DNA of 30,604 nucleotides from the NCBI GenBank assembly GCA_049999805.1, contig JBNGIO010005734.1:1-30604 (forward strand), read 5' to 3'. Shown here in pieces: positions 20,111 through 30,604 of the stretch; the first letter of the stretch is position 1, and the number at the start of each line of letters is the position of its first letter. Under the pieces are notes generated by a model. It saw only the letters and a program-made list of their open reading frames with translations, did not search any database and was not told the DNA's origin. Source of the stretch: Folioceros fuciformis. Taxonomy: Eukaryota; Anthocerotophyta; Anthocerotopsida; Anthocerotales. A program made the translations under genes and the position numbers.

Positions 20111-21294
20111 ATGACTACGGCTATGGCAACCCTTGCTACCACAATCCCCGCTCAGACGNNNNNNNNNNNNNNNNNNNNNNNNNNNNNNNNNNNNNNNNNN
20201 NNNNNNNNNNNNNNNNNNNNNNNNNNNNNNNNNNNNNNNNNNNNNNNNNNNNNNNNNNTGTCGAACTGAGCTTCATCCGCCACCACCTTCACCGCCACAG
20301 ACACGGACCCGGCGGAACCCTCGGCTTGGCTATGAGACATGGCCGCTCTCTGTCCCCGGCCAGGCGTGGTCGCCGTCACCGGGGCATCTCTGCTCCACCT
20401 TCCAACGTTGGCATGCGTCGGTCCGTGTCTCCTCACCCGCTGAGGATGAGGATGCGCCCAGGCATGCACTCTCACCCCCTCCATGCCCTACACCACGGCC
20501 CTGCTCCTCACCACGGGCCTTCCAACCTCCCGATGTACCGAGGTGGTCATCCTCATCACCGCCATGCCCCGCACCTCAGCCCTGTTCCACAGCGCGGGCC
20601 TATTGACCTGATGATGTTCCGGGGTGATCATCCTTGCGACCGCCACGGCCCGCATCACGGCCATGCTCCTCGCCGCGGCCCCTCCGACCTGATGACGCTC
20701 CGGGGTGGCCATCCTCACTCCCGCCACGGCCCGCCTCACGGCCATGCTCCTCGCCGCGGCCCCTCCGACCTGATGATGCTCCGGGGTGGCCATCCTCACT
20801 CCCGCCACGGCCCGCATCACGGCCATGCTCCTTGCTGCGGCCCCTCCGACCTGATAACGGTCAGCGGTGGCCATCCTCACCACCGCCATGGCCCCCACCA
20901 CGGCCCTTTCCGTGGCTCACCCGACATGGTGATGCCCGGGGGTCTTCACCCTCACCGCGGCCCTGCCGGCCTCCACCGCCACGGACCTCGCCGTGGACCC
21001 GGCGTCGGTGAAATCCATGCCCACCCGCACTGCACTGGACTTCACCGCGGTCTGGGAAGGGGCATGCAGACTCATCCTGAAGCAGTCCCCAAGACTAAGC
21101 TTCCAGCTGTTGCGGAAGGTGAGAGCTCGGAGCCGGTGGCGCCAATGGGGCACCACCGTGGTCTCCGCCGCCATTTCCATGGCCATCGCCACATGCGTTG
21201 TGGAGGGAGAGCTGCTCAGGCTGACACCAGTCCTGAGCAGACTGACCAGGTGGCAGAGGCACCGATTCCTGCTGAACCGACTGAGGAGAACTAA
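20111..21294 (+). CDS. histidine-rich protein with 27-residue tandem repeats, interrupted by assembly gap
   Basis: ATG 20111 in CCACCATGA opens 16 codons ('MTTAMATLATTIPAQT') before a run of 100 N. After the gap, one frame is open from 20260 to TAA 21292-21294 (344 codons). It starts 'VELSFIRHHLHRHRHGPG' and contains an 81-base, 27-residue repeat at 20497, 20578, 20659, 20740, 20821 and a decayed copy at 20902. Consensus pieces are 'GHAPRRGPSDLMMLRGGHPH' and 'SRHGPHH'. Copies three and four are almost identical, pointing to recent duplication. The C-terminus has a second His/Arg block ('MGHHRGLRRHFHGHRHMRCG') and an acidic end ('AEPTEEN'). Metal binding or nucleic-acid binding is possible from composition only. 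No family is recognised. Whether the ATG and the post-gap frame belong together, and whether an intron lies in the gap, cannot be told. One other forward frame is open across part of the repeats, so the frame choice rests on length and on the lack of stops. Confidence 0.55.
20159..20258. other. assembly gap, 100 N
   Basis: Exactly 100 N, the usual placeholder for a gap of unknown size. It splits the histidine-rich gene just after the first 16 codons. A GC-rich tandem repeat next to it probably caused the break. Confidence 0.98.
20497..20982. repeat. 81-bp coding tandem repeat, five copies plus one decayed
   Basis: Unit starts at 20497, 20578, 20659, 20740, 20821 and 20902 are each exactly 81 bases apart. 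The core is 'GGCCATGCTCCTCGCCGCGG' then 'CCCCTCCGACCTGATGATG'. Copies starting at 20659 and 20740 differ at only a few bases. The sixth copy loses similarity after its first third. Confidence 0.9.
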
Positions 21295-22331
21295 TCAGGC
21301 ATCTGAGAATTCAGAAAAGTGAATCCTTCGACTCCGACGAAAATGCGATGGATGAGCATCAGATCCGCAATACTTTTGGAGTGCATCGGAGCAAGCACAC
21401 CACCTACCCGCGTAGCCATAGGATTAGTGTGAAGGGAGAACTGGGAGCTGGCAAAAACCTGTGCCGCCCCTAGCCAGCAACGGTTCCCAGACATTAGCCA
21501 GCTACATGTAGCTTGACGAAATGTGCTGTATCTACTAGTGTTTGCTGAAAAATACAAAGAACTTTAAACATTCCTCGGTTGATCCAGTCTGATGCCTGCC
21601 TCGTCCAGCGACAACTTTATGTGATCAAAATGCTTAACTTCCTTGGTTGATGTGAGAGCTCCTGAACACAGCTAAAAAAGGGAAAATTTTATCCTAGTCC
21701 CGAGAAACGAGTCGTCCCTGCAGAGAAAAAAGGCCAGCGACAAGAAGCCTTCGTCTTTCAAGGGGGAGACAGAAAAGGCAGTCTTTTGCGGAGCTTCCCA
21801 AAAGAAATGCACCGCCCTTGATACTATCATCGATTCCAGAACAAAACGACCACGCTGGGGATATGACGTGTGAAATGCGCATTGAGCCTTCACCATACTT
21901 CCACATTTGCACATACTCGTGAATCAGACTGGCTGCTCGCCAATCAAGTCTCAAAATACACTCACAGGAGAGAGAGTGGCAGGATCGTCTGCGTTGCTGC
22001 ACTGCATAGTTGCCCCTGCTCCATTGAAAAGATCCCTATTGCATACAGGGTTGGGTTGTGTCCCATTAGGAGCAACCCAAGATCCCCCTAAGCGCTATCG
22101 ATCACCGCCTTCACCTACTAGCCTAATGCTCAACCAACCTGTAAGGACATGCAGGAAAATCGATGTGTATACGGCCACCAACACCCAGATAACTTGAGCC
22201 AGCAAAACCCTTCAGAGAAATTACAAGTGCAGCGGTAGAAGCAGTATGTCTGTTCTCTATTACGAGCAGTAGCAGGGTTTCTGAAGAGGTACCTGATTAT
22301 TCCTTGTCTACACCGGCTCTTACAGAGTGTC
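21295..22331. other. 1-kb convergent intergenic region
   Basis: This region lies between the stops of the forward histidine-rich gene and the reverse UNC-50 gene and should hold both 3' UTRs. Reverse frames at 21291-21557, 21694-22002 and 22130-22357 have no recognised domain. Nothing else is supported. Confidence 0.5.
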
Positions 22332-24121
22332 TCAACTGAAGTAAAAGCTAAGGGCAAACCGAGTTGGATTGAAGCCCGTCAGAACCGCTGCTTTCACATC
22401 ACAAGCACAACGTGCACGTGAGGAAGGGTCAACTCACATCAGGCGGGAGTGTTTACGAAACACTTCAGACTTACACAGTGGGAATAGTAGAAGGAGAACT
22501 CCAATTGGATATACGAAAAACGTGGTTCGTTCCAGAAATGGAAGCACTGCACATCGAATTCGAGTTCGACATCATGATAGCTTGAAGTAAAAGGAAGACG
22601 TGCCAAGGGAGTGGTTGGACAAGGAGCGATAAGGTGCATTACCGTCGTATCCAAGAAAGTTCAGATAGTGATAGTAGGAAAGAGCTGCCAGATAGAGTAG
22701 GTTGGACAGCAGAACAGAACCAAATGCGCTGGATAGAAGTACGGGGGACAGGAAGTATTGGACAACTGCGAAAAGACAATAGGCTCATCAGATTGCAAGT
22801 GATGCAAGAGTGAAGGCTGACCAGTTGCGTTCTTGAAGTAAATCATGACAGATCAGAAAGTTACCATAAAGAATCACAAAAACGGGAAAATAGGCATTGC
22901 AATGTATGTCAAACGCATAAAGCCTGTGCGTAAACATTTAAAACAACCATCAGCCCAGCACACAAATCTGACACAGCACATAGCAAGCATCTCAGCATGG
23001 CAGCACAACTGTGAGAAAACAAACATAAACCACAACCAGTCAGCTTAACGAGAGACAAGCTGACCATTCCACCCGTTGTTCTACAACATGAGTATGTACT
23101 GCTTCTTCTCGAAGATAATGATTGGAAAGAAACCTGGCAGACAACATCGCAGAGCAAGCAAACCGGTGAGAAGGATATTGGGGACAAACCATAGCACCAA
23201 GACCCCACATCTCGGCACAAGGATAATCTCACACAGCCTTGCAAGAAAAGAATGTTCCCAGCTGATGCTGAAATGAGTTAAAACAAAGAATGTACCAGCA
23301 GATGGTAGCCAAGGATGCCCCTGCTAGCAAAAAATGGAAACACACCACAGACAGGATAATGAACCAAGAGCTAGATATACTTTTGGCAAACCTGAAAGAG
23401 TGAGTACCATCAGAAGGTAAGTCCCTTTGGAAGACATGTACACAAATTTGGGCAGCAATTTGTTACGACTGGTTCCATGACTTACGCGGCGCAATATGCT
23501 GACGCAGCTACTGCCAGCAGCACGCAACTAATTACAACAAAGGCAGGATCATCTCGGGCCCACTGATTCTTGGTCTCTGCATAACATTACGAATGGCGTT
23601 AAACACCTTCAACCGAGTAGAACCGACACGTAGCAAAAGGGTTGCAAAACAGAAGAGTATAGAAAGATAACCAGATAACCTACGTTTGTGATACTTGGTA
23701 TGCTGATAGCTGAGACAAGTTCAATGGGTCATGCAAATCCACATGGGCCATATTAGACATATACGAGAACACATTGCATACTGCTGCACACTGATTTAGA
23801 GACAGATCTCCCACAGAGGAGGGAAGAAGCACTCACACAACTTTCGGTGACGTGCAAAGGTGCAGCATCTGCCAGAAAGTATACTCAATATCCATTTGGC
23901 GCCACTGTCAGGAGACAACACAGCGGGTCCTGGAAATCAATACCCTCCCACTACATTTGCAGTGATAAAGGCTCACAGAGCCCAGAAGGCCAAGCTCGCA
24001 CAGGACAATTAGCAGACGTCCACTGCTTTCACGGCCAAGTCTTCATCAGTACCCACCGAAGAATGGGAGCTGGAATAGAAGTCTCTTCCTCTTCTTCTGA
24101 AGGATAGGTTCTGCATTTCAT
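22332..24121 (-). CDS. UNC-50 family Golgi membrane protein (about 10 exons; first exon uncertain)
   Basis: Well-supported minus-strand exons are 23904-23837, 23709-23684, 23576-23486, 23391-23296, 23133-23065, 22923-22865, 22765-22643, 22546-22475 and 22387-22332, together 220 codons including the stop. They give the UNC-50/GMH1 protein in order: 'WRQMDIEYTFWQMLHLCTSP', 'KVVYQHTKYHKQTKNQWARD', 'DPAFVVIS', 'HFLLAGASLATICWFLSNHY', 'HVVEQRVEWLYAFDIHCNAY', 'YFLSPVLLSSAFGSVLLSNL', 'SYYHYLNFLGYDVLPFLERT' and 'GFNPTRFALSFYFS'. UNC-50 proteins are multi-pass Golgi/ER membrane proteins linked to ARF-GEF recruitment and receptor trafficking. All internal introns are GT-AG and 87-162 nt. One exon is only 26 nt. 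The start is unresolved: a candidate first exon 24121-24053 ('MKCRTYPSEEEEETSIPAPI', LRW) fits the phase but gives a doubled Trp at the junction (RW-WRQMD), so the real first exon may lie elsewhere. With that exon the protein would be 242 aa, close to the family length. Confidence 0.88.
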
Positions 24122-25371
24122 TGCATTTGCAATGACCTTACTGTTGCCAATTTAGGAAGTTGCAATAACGATGAGGAATAACATACAACTGCAGCTTTGT
24201 AACGTTGGACAACTTCTGTCTCACGTCCAGAGATATGATGTGAGCCTCAAGATTTCTAGGGTTTTCTAAGAGTTGTTCCATGCACATTTTCAGCAATGGG
24301 CTGACAGGTCTTGTGAGCGAGCATCGGCAGATCCTGCGTTAAACTTTGTGAGACCTATCCACTCGAATTGATACAATGGGTGATGCGCAAAACCTACTGC
24401 AGTTCACCAACAATTCCGATGAAACTCAACGGCATTGCATCTGATCCCCAGGAATCGACCACACTAAATGCTGTGCCTTAAGCAGATACCCCACTTCCTG
24501 AACGAAGTGGCTCACTCAATTTCTAGTTGTCAGTGACTGGGGCCGAATTGCACCCAGCTGCCAAAACCACGAATTCCAAGCTCCAAGATTTTGTTCAACC
24601 TAACAGCAAGCTCGCTAAGTTGCTACAGGGAGATGAGACAAGAGCAGTCACAATACCTTGATAATTCTCCTCAGGTACTGGGGCAGGAGGGAATTGCCCC
24701 GGTAGCCAGCGGGCCGGCCCCGCGCCACTGTGGGCAGCATCTCGGACCCCCTTGTGTCTCAATGCCTTCTGTAGCCGCTTCTGGTAGCAGCCAAGTCCAA
24801 GGTATGAACTCTTCAGCTACTGGTGACTCTCCATTGAAGCAGAGGCCGTTCGAGAAAGCAGCCACGAGACCTCATCTTCCAACACATTCTTCTGGTCCCT
24901 TCAACGTGCGGCGCCGAATCCAGCTTAAAACATCGCCGGCAACTCCAGAGGGCCGCCAGTGCTCACCATCGCAGGTGAATTTGACCGAGCGTGTAGAAGA
25001 CGGTGGGACGAGCTTAATCCATTGTCACCGTGGACACAATTTGCTAATAAGAAATCGGAAATCTCAGCCTTCCTGATGACACGTCAAGAGACGAATATTT
25101 ACGCGGGTGAGGCTCGAAGACATACATATCTACCCCTCGTGGGCATTGCGGGTTTCAGTGTTCAGTTTGCATGGGTTCTCCCTCGTTTGCATGAGGTGTT
25201 TAAACCCGGACACCTTGTCCTACAGTATGCATGGTCGACAACGCTCAGACATGGCCAGCAACACATTTGCACGCCTACTACTATGCACATCCAGACGTCA
25301 GCAACAGAGTGTGTGCTGAAGGAATGGCAGAGATGGAGTTTTGGGTCTTGTTGCTATCTATACTATACACG
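24122..25371. other. intergenic region between UNC-50 and dynein genes; orphan exon-like ORF
   Basis: The left part is upstream of UNC-50 and the right part is the dynein 3' flank. On the forward strand 24591-25076 is open and rich in Pro, Ser and Gln ('SGPFNVRRRIQLKTSPATPE'), with a good donor-like CAG/GTGAAT at 24975. It could be a regulatory-protein exon, but no continuing exon is found before the dynein gene. A small forward ORF with ATG at about 24375 ('MGDAQNLLQFTNNSDE') is also unexplained. Confidence 0.35.
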
Positions 25372-28300
25372 TTAGTCACTTAAGCTGCAAAGCATTGCCA
25401 CTCCACGCTTGATCCAGTGACTTGGTGGATGTTTGGAGGGCATCCTCACGTACATCAGAAAGTTTGTGGAGTGGCCGGTTGTGGCGAGAACTCCTCTTCT
25501 TTCTGCTGTTCTGTACACTGGGCAGTTGTAGCAGTCCGCCAGGTTCAGCTCCGTGATAAGAACGGGCTTGAGCCACATCATGGGAGCTGGAACATAGAGC
25601 ACCTTCGGCTTGGACTCGCACAGGCATTTGTTTACAGGATCCCATGCACAACCTTCCAGAAAGAGACCTCTGATGTAAACACCTGTTTCGGGTGGTTCTT
25701 TGGGCTCGGCATCCAGCATGTAGAAGTTGAACGCGAGGGTATCAATAGCCAGCCGCTTCCTGCACGAAAAACAACAATTCATTACAGTTTCCATCTCGAG
25801 AAGGAGCTTCGTTGTAGCGTACAAGTGTTTCAATGTGGAGAACGGATACCTCCGTGCATAATTTTGAAGCGCTGCAGTCATGAAGGATTGCGCAAAGAAG
25901 AACCCACTGACCCAGTGCACTGCAGGCACTCCTTTTTCAAACCATGTCTGTAACATCTTCAAGCGGTCCATAAGGTCTTTCATGTATGAGGCAAGTGGCT
26001 TCAAGGATGGATACGACACTTTCGACCACATTGCTGGCACCTGATAATGACAGAGACAAACGCTACACCACATCACGGCTGTTTGAACATTGGCATGGTC
26101 AAAGGTAGTATTTGACCAATCACAAGTTGATCCAAATGGTCATGCCAGAAAGAGAGCCCTACACGAGAATCCTCCTGAAGACTTACCTGATTGACAGCAA
26201 TGCTCCTGTACGCCGTCTCCAGGTCAGCAGACATCACAACGACACCGGCTATTGCCTTCTCCATGCTGGCACAAGATGACCGTATCCTGCAAAAAAAATT
26301 GGTAAGGAAACCGTTTGAGCTTTGGAACGTTCAAATTCGGCTGGATAGGGGGTATTACACGACAACAAGTGGGGAAAGTGTGAGCCATTCGAGTGCTTGC
26401 CTTTCAAGGAGCCTGTTGAAGCGAGTCATCTCCTGACTAAGCACCGTATTCATACTTTCCTCATACATCACAGGATACTTCAGCTCAGATGCTTCAATAT
26501 CAAAGTTTGCCGGCAGAGTGGCAAGTATCTCCTTAACAACACTCGCCACCCCTGCATCTGTACTACTTGATGCCCCACCTCCGCCACCAACCATGTCTGC
26601 TGAACTCAATAGCATGGAGTTCAACATCAGATTTGTGCCATTCATGTTTTTCGTGATGTCTGCATTGGAGTGCAAGCCAAAAGCTTCTGGTGCTGGAATC
26701 ACAGGATAATCATCGATGATCTTGTTCCAGAGCTCCAGATTTCCCACTGGAGGAGTAGTATAGATTCCAGATTCGGAAAGCTGGTATCCATCTTGTATCA
26801 TGTCCAAGTTGTAAACTGATCTTAACATGGTATTGAGAAGAAGTCTATCTTTATCGTCTGACAGCGAAAATATCCAATGTTGTAGTATTGGACAGCGAAA
26901 AGCAAATGCAACAATAGAACATGCCACAGAGTAATTACCAGTAACACGACCTCCGTAATTGCACTCTCCAGTCACGTAATTCAAAGCTTCGAGAGGAAGA
27001 ATCTCACCAGCCTCATTGACTAACATATGTAGTTGCCGGACGCTGCACAGAATTGCAAAGCAATGGAGGAAGGGTGAGATTACAGATGCCATCACTATTA
27101 AAGGAGTGACATCTAAGTTTACACAGCTGCACGATGTGTCAACATCAGAAATGCCTTACCTTATTCTCAGGTCCCCGTCATCAAATCCATACGGTATGTT
27201 CCAACCCAGAGGGCCGAAAGTTCGCCTCTCTTGTATGACAGCATGGAAGAAACAGAGACCAAATAAAAGACTCTTGAAAACTTTTGGTTTACTGCAGCTT
27301 TCAAAGAACTCCTCATTAGAGATGGGGTCAAGCGTAAAGGATCGCCTCATGTTAGCTCGAATACCCTTGGGTGGCTCAAATGTCATCTTCAGACCATTCT
27401 GGAACGAAGACCCCCCGAAGCCCAAAGTAAAGCACAGTGCATTAGGAAGGCAGTTGCTGCTTGAAATGAACATGACCGTCAATTGTTGCAAAAGGAACCT
27501 GCAAGATAGTGATGGGAAATTGTGGGCTAGGATATGAGGTCAGCCACAGTCGGAAATCCTGATGTGTATTATCATTCGTAATACCCTCACAAATCCTATC
27601 CAATGTTGGCATCCATGAAGGAGCAAGGTGACAATTTTGAAGGAGAACCCATGAACCTGTTTTTCGTTTAACGCCAGATGAGTGATAAATAACTGAAACA
27701 AAAGTCTTATGTATGCAATCACAATGCCAAGTGATCTTCGCACGGATAGAGGCATGATAAATGTCCATACCTGCCACTTGGCCGTCATTGATCATAGTGC
27801 TTGCCTTTGGACCTTGCCCTTGTCCTAGCGATATTACAGCAATCTTTTCAGACATCTCCTTGTCGGCTGCATATTACATACAGATGGTCAGTACCCCGGC
27901 TATAAAGGGTTTCAAGAGCCAGCGATGTCATTACACAAAAAATGGCAGAGAACCAAAACAATGTACCTGCAAATTTCAGAAGAGATGCTGTAGGATCACT
28001 TCCAGGTGTCAGGACAAATATAAGAGGCATGGCTGCACTCGAATCCTTGTAAGTCAAGTCCAGGTTGAACACAGGAGGCTGGACAAACTCTGAACCCAGC
28101 TTCTCAACGACAAAATCCTGCATGGAGGGAATGACTTTATCTGGCCTTGTACACCGCATAAGCATTAATCTTTGAAAAGGATTCAGCTTCAAGTCACCAG
28201 GCACTGTCTCCTTGTGGGGTTCTAGAGAGTCAAAAATAACTTTCCACTCTCGCAGATGCGAGGTCATATGAGGAATCAGCGTGGCAAACACTGGCATTTT

Positions 28301-30604
28301 ACCCAGGCGATTCAGCTCTGCCCAAGCTTTTTCAGATATCCATTCTGGAGCCGGATTTGGAAGAGCAGATGCTCCTACCCCCCCTGTCAAAAAGAACATC
28401 CACTCCGGCACGGATATCTCCCCCCTCATCTGGAGGAGGCGAACCGCCAGAAGACATGATAACAGAAGCTTGTCTTTCTCAAAGAGAGAGCGACAAACAT
28501 TATTGTACAACGCAAGCAGAAAATGGTCTTGAATGATGGTCAGGCGTAGAGCCAGGTCCGTTGACTTTTTACTTGTGGTTATCGATATGACAAAAAGGCC
28601 CACAAACCACGGTAAACTGTACTGATACATTGGGTCGATATTGGCCAGGTCGGTGATGCAAAAGAACAAGACAGAAGCGTATTCTCCACATGTGGCATAT
28701 CCTTTGCGAGCTTCATCAATTTTCTTCTCTGTGACCTCTGCAAGTCCCTGTCAAGTAAAGCACATACACCAATTTTCATCCAAAGGCTCGAAACTCGAGC
28801 TCCAAGACTGATGAGTACCCTTGATACTTGTTATCACATGAGCATCTTACTTGTTTCACAGTGATATCGTTTCCAACCACTTTGGATTCTGATATGATCT
28901 TGATTGCGGTCTCATCCTCAAGGATATTGCCCTCACTGCTGGAAAGAACTTCCAAAATCTGATCTTCTAATTCCTTCAACCTTCGCTTGTTCTCAGCACT
29001 CTGAAGAGCAGCAAGTGGCTCAGGGTCTGGGAACGGTCTTCAATGTTCAATCAGAATGCTACACATCACAATTCAACTGTTCCCATCAAGAATTTCCATT
29101 GCTCACCTGGACCACGAGCTCACTCTTTTGCGTCTCCAAGTCCGGCCTTTCACGGGCGACAACCACGCCAAGTAGCTGGTCCGACAAACCCTCCTTTGTG
29201 ATCATAAAATTGAGGAGAGTGACCTTAACAGCAATTTCTGGAAGATAGTGTGGGTTCCGAAGCTTTGTGGTTATATAAAAGCGAAAATCGTTGTTGTATT
29301 CTATGACTGCATCTCCAAGTTTAATACACATCACTCCCCCAGTCTTGAAGATCTGATAAGACAGGGCAGAGATGAGAACCTTGATCCGTGCATTTACTTT
29401 GTTCGGCAGACACCAACTTTCCTGTCAACCACTCTCGAGGCATACCTGCTTCAGTAGGAGTGGCTCCAAAGCCGGATCAATTTCCTCCCCAATGTTCTCG
29501 AGGAGCACTGGTAATCCAAATTGTATTGCATTCTCTAGAACACGACCATACTCAGTTCCAAGTTTAATGATCTGAAGATTCCGCTCCCGCTCCATATTCC
29601 GGATCCATTTGTTTGCTTGACCCTACTCAAGTTCAACCAGAGCCTCAATAAAAGCCAGTAAGTGATCCAACCAAGTAGTTTCAAGCAAAGTCTAATTTAA
29701 CCTGTGGGTCTATCATAAGAGGCCACCTTCGCGCATTGGCTACAACAATACCGTTGTCTATAGACACAGCATCGTTAGGAAGCCCAGCAATCATCCACTC
29801 ACGGATGTGAACTGGGTTTCCCAGAATGCTTTTCAATGAGAAGTGAGAAGAGCGCGGAATTTTTTCCTCGCTGCACAGCTTCACCCAACCCTCAATAATC
29901 TCCTGGCGGTAGCTGCATCAAGAAAAGCTTCATATTTCAAAACCGGAAGGAAGATATGACTATATACTGGAGAGCTTTTGAAGCCAGCTTATTTTACTTA
30001 TCCGGCAGGTTTGATTCAGCTTGTCTTACCCGGCAGTAAAAGCACCAAGATAAGCTATTACCCCAGCTGCAATAAGGGCATCCCCTGTAAGATCACCATA
30101 TTTGCCCTCCAATTCCTTCGCTGTATTTATCCAACGGACGCGCTCCCCTCCAAGACCTCCAATAAGCTGTTCTGCTCTTTCAAGCTTCACTGTGCACATT
30201 TTGACTTCATGCTGCCAACAAATAGAGGATCAGTAGGGCAGGTAGGTCAGTTTCCAACACCAAGGCAATGGTGAAGAACATCGATTCCAACAAATCCTGA
30301 TGCAGAAGAGCAGACAATTGAGAGAGCAATTATCATTGCAAGCAAGCGGAGTCTTGGGACATAAAATGTACCTGAAGATTCTCCTTTTTCGCCATGTTGA
30401 CATCTAGGTTTGCCTCCAATTCGCCAAGCTTGTCCAGAAGAGCTTTCAATTCTTTTTGCTTTGATCGTAATCCAACCATAACAGCTTCATACTTCTCCTC
30501 TGCGGCCTTCAACTTCTGTTTCTTGGGCGACACAACTTTAGCAACTACATCATACTTGTCCATAGCCAATATCCACTGGCAAAGTCCCTCAGCCGCCACA
30601 GACG
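25372..30604 (-). CDS. axonemal inner-arm dynein heavy chain, C-terminal part (15 exons, 5' end outside window)
   Basis: Minus-strand exons are 30604-30372 (partial), 30211-30030, 29912-29702, 29622-29446, 29352-29107, 29000-28851, 28747-27967, 27866-27771, 27656-27499, 27398-27160, 27042-26939, 26857-26401, 26286-26187, 26040-25850 and 25759-25372. They give 1,236 residues ending at TAA 25374-25372. Order along the fragment: end of the stalk coiled coil just after the microtubule-binding tip ('[20 protein letters not shown]'), AAA5 ('[12 protein letters not shown]', '[20 protein letters not shown]'), the coil '[20 protein letters not shown]', AAA6 ('[20 protein letters not shown]', '[17 protein letters not shown]') and the C-terminal domain ('[20 protein letters not shown]', '[13 protein letters not shown]', '[15 protein letters not shown]'). 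The ending '[15 protein letters not shown]' and overall sequence resemble single-headed inner-arm chains of the DNAH3/7/12 type. It should drive flagellar bending in sperm or zoospores. The intron 26400-26287 starts with GC (AG/GCAAGC). Three introns (114, 81 and 90 nt) are open in frame and hide inside apparent ORFs. No break is seen. Confidence 0.93.

Noticed and set aside
20488-20901. reverse ORF with repeats across the histidine-rich array
   Set aside because: Its periodicity is explained by the 81-bp repeat on the other strand. The forward frame is longer and reaches from the gap to a clean stop.
1-30604. CRISPR arrays, operons, prophage or bacterial elements
   Set aside because: Genes are intron-rich and plant-like. 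The tandem arrays lack the repeat-spacer pattern.

Overview
The window comes from a nuclear plant genome. It carries spliceosomal genes with GT-AG introns mostly about 80-200 nt long, a plant AP2/ERF transcription factor, an 11S-globulin-like storage protein and a plant-type nucleotide-sugar transporter. The end of an axonemal inner-arm dynein heavy chain lies on the right, so the species should make flagellated sperm or zoospores. That points to a bryophyte, lycophyte, fern or charophyte-grade alga rather than a flowering plant. The short introns suggest a compact genome; I cannot name the species.

Layout. 1-~650 (-): decayed LINE reverse-transcriptase fragment. ~778-1340: two short tandem arrays. 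2065-3900 (+): five-exon gene for a predicted plastid protein of unknown function. 4614-6659 (+): ten-exon UGNT1-like nucleotide-sugar transporter. 8260-10078 (-): five-exon 11S-globulin-like bicupin with a signal peptide and RY-type motifs upstream. 10079-16510: gene-poor, with simple repeats, an unexplained 251-codon ORF and the pyrimidine-rich leader of the next gene. 16511-18451 (+): intronless ERF gene, 646 aa, with a very long low-complexity tail. 19367-21294 (+): a 744-nt stretch with no ATG, ending at a strong start context, then a histidine-rich 27-residue-repeat protein interrupted by a 100-N assembly gap. 22332-~24121 (-): UNC-50 family gene of about ten small exons, one only 26 nt. 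25372-30604 (-): last 15 exons of a dynein heavy chain, running off the right edge.

The genes do not form a pathway; this is an ordinary mixed stretch of plant chromosome. Two of them (the sugar-nucleotide transporter and UNC-50) act in Golgi membranes. The most novel item is the histidine-rich repeat gene, which I cannot match to any family and which has an unusually structured promoter and leader. Exon models were built by hand from splice signals, reading-frame continuity and remembered family sequence. The summed coding lengths are whole numbers of codons in every model.
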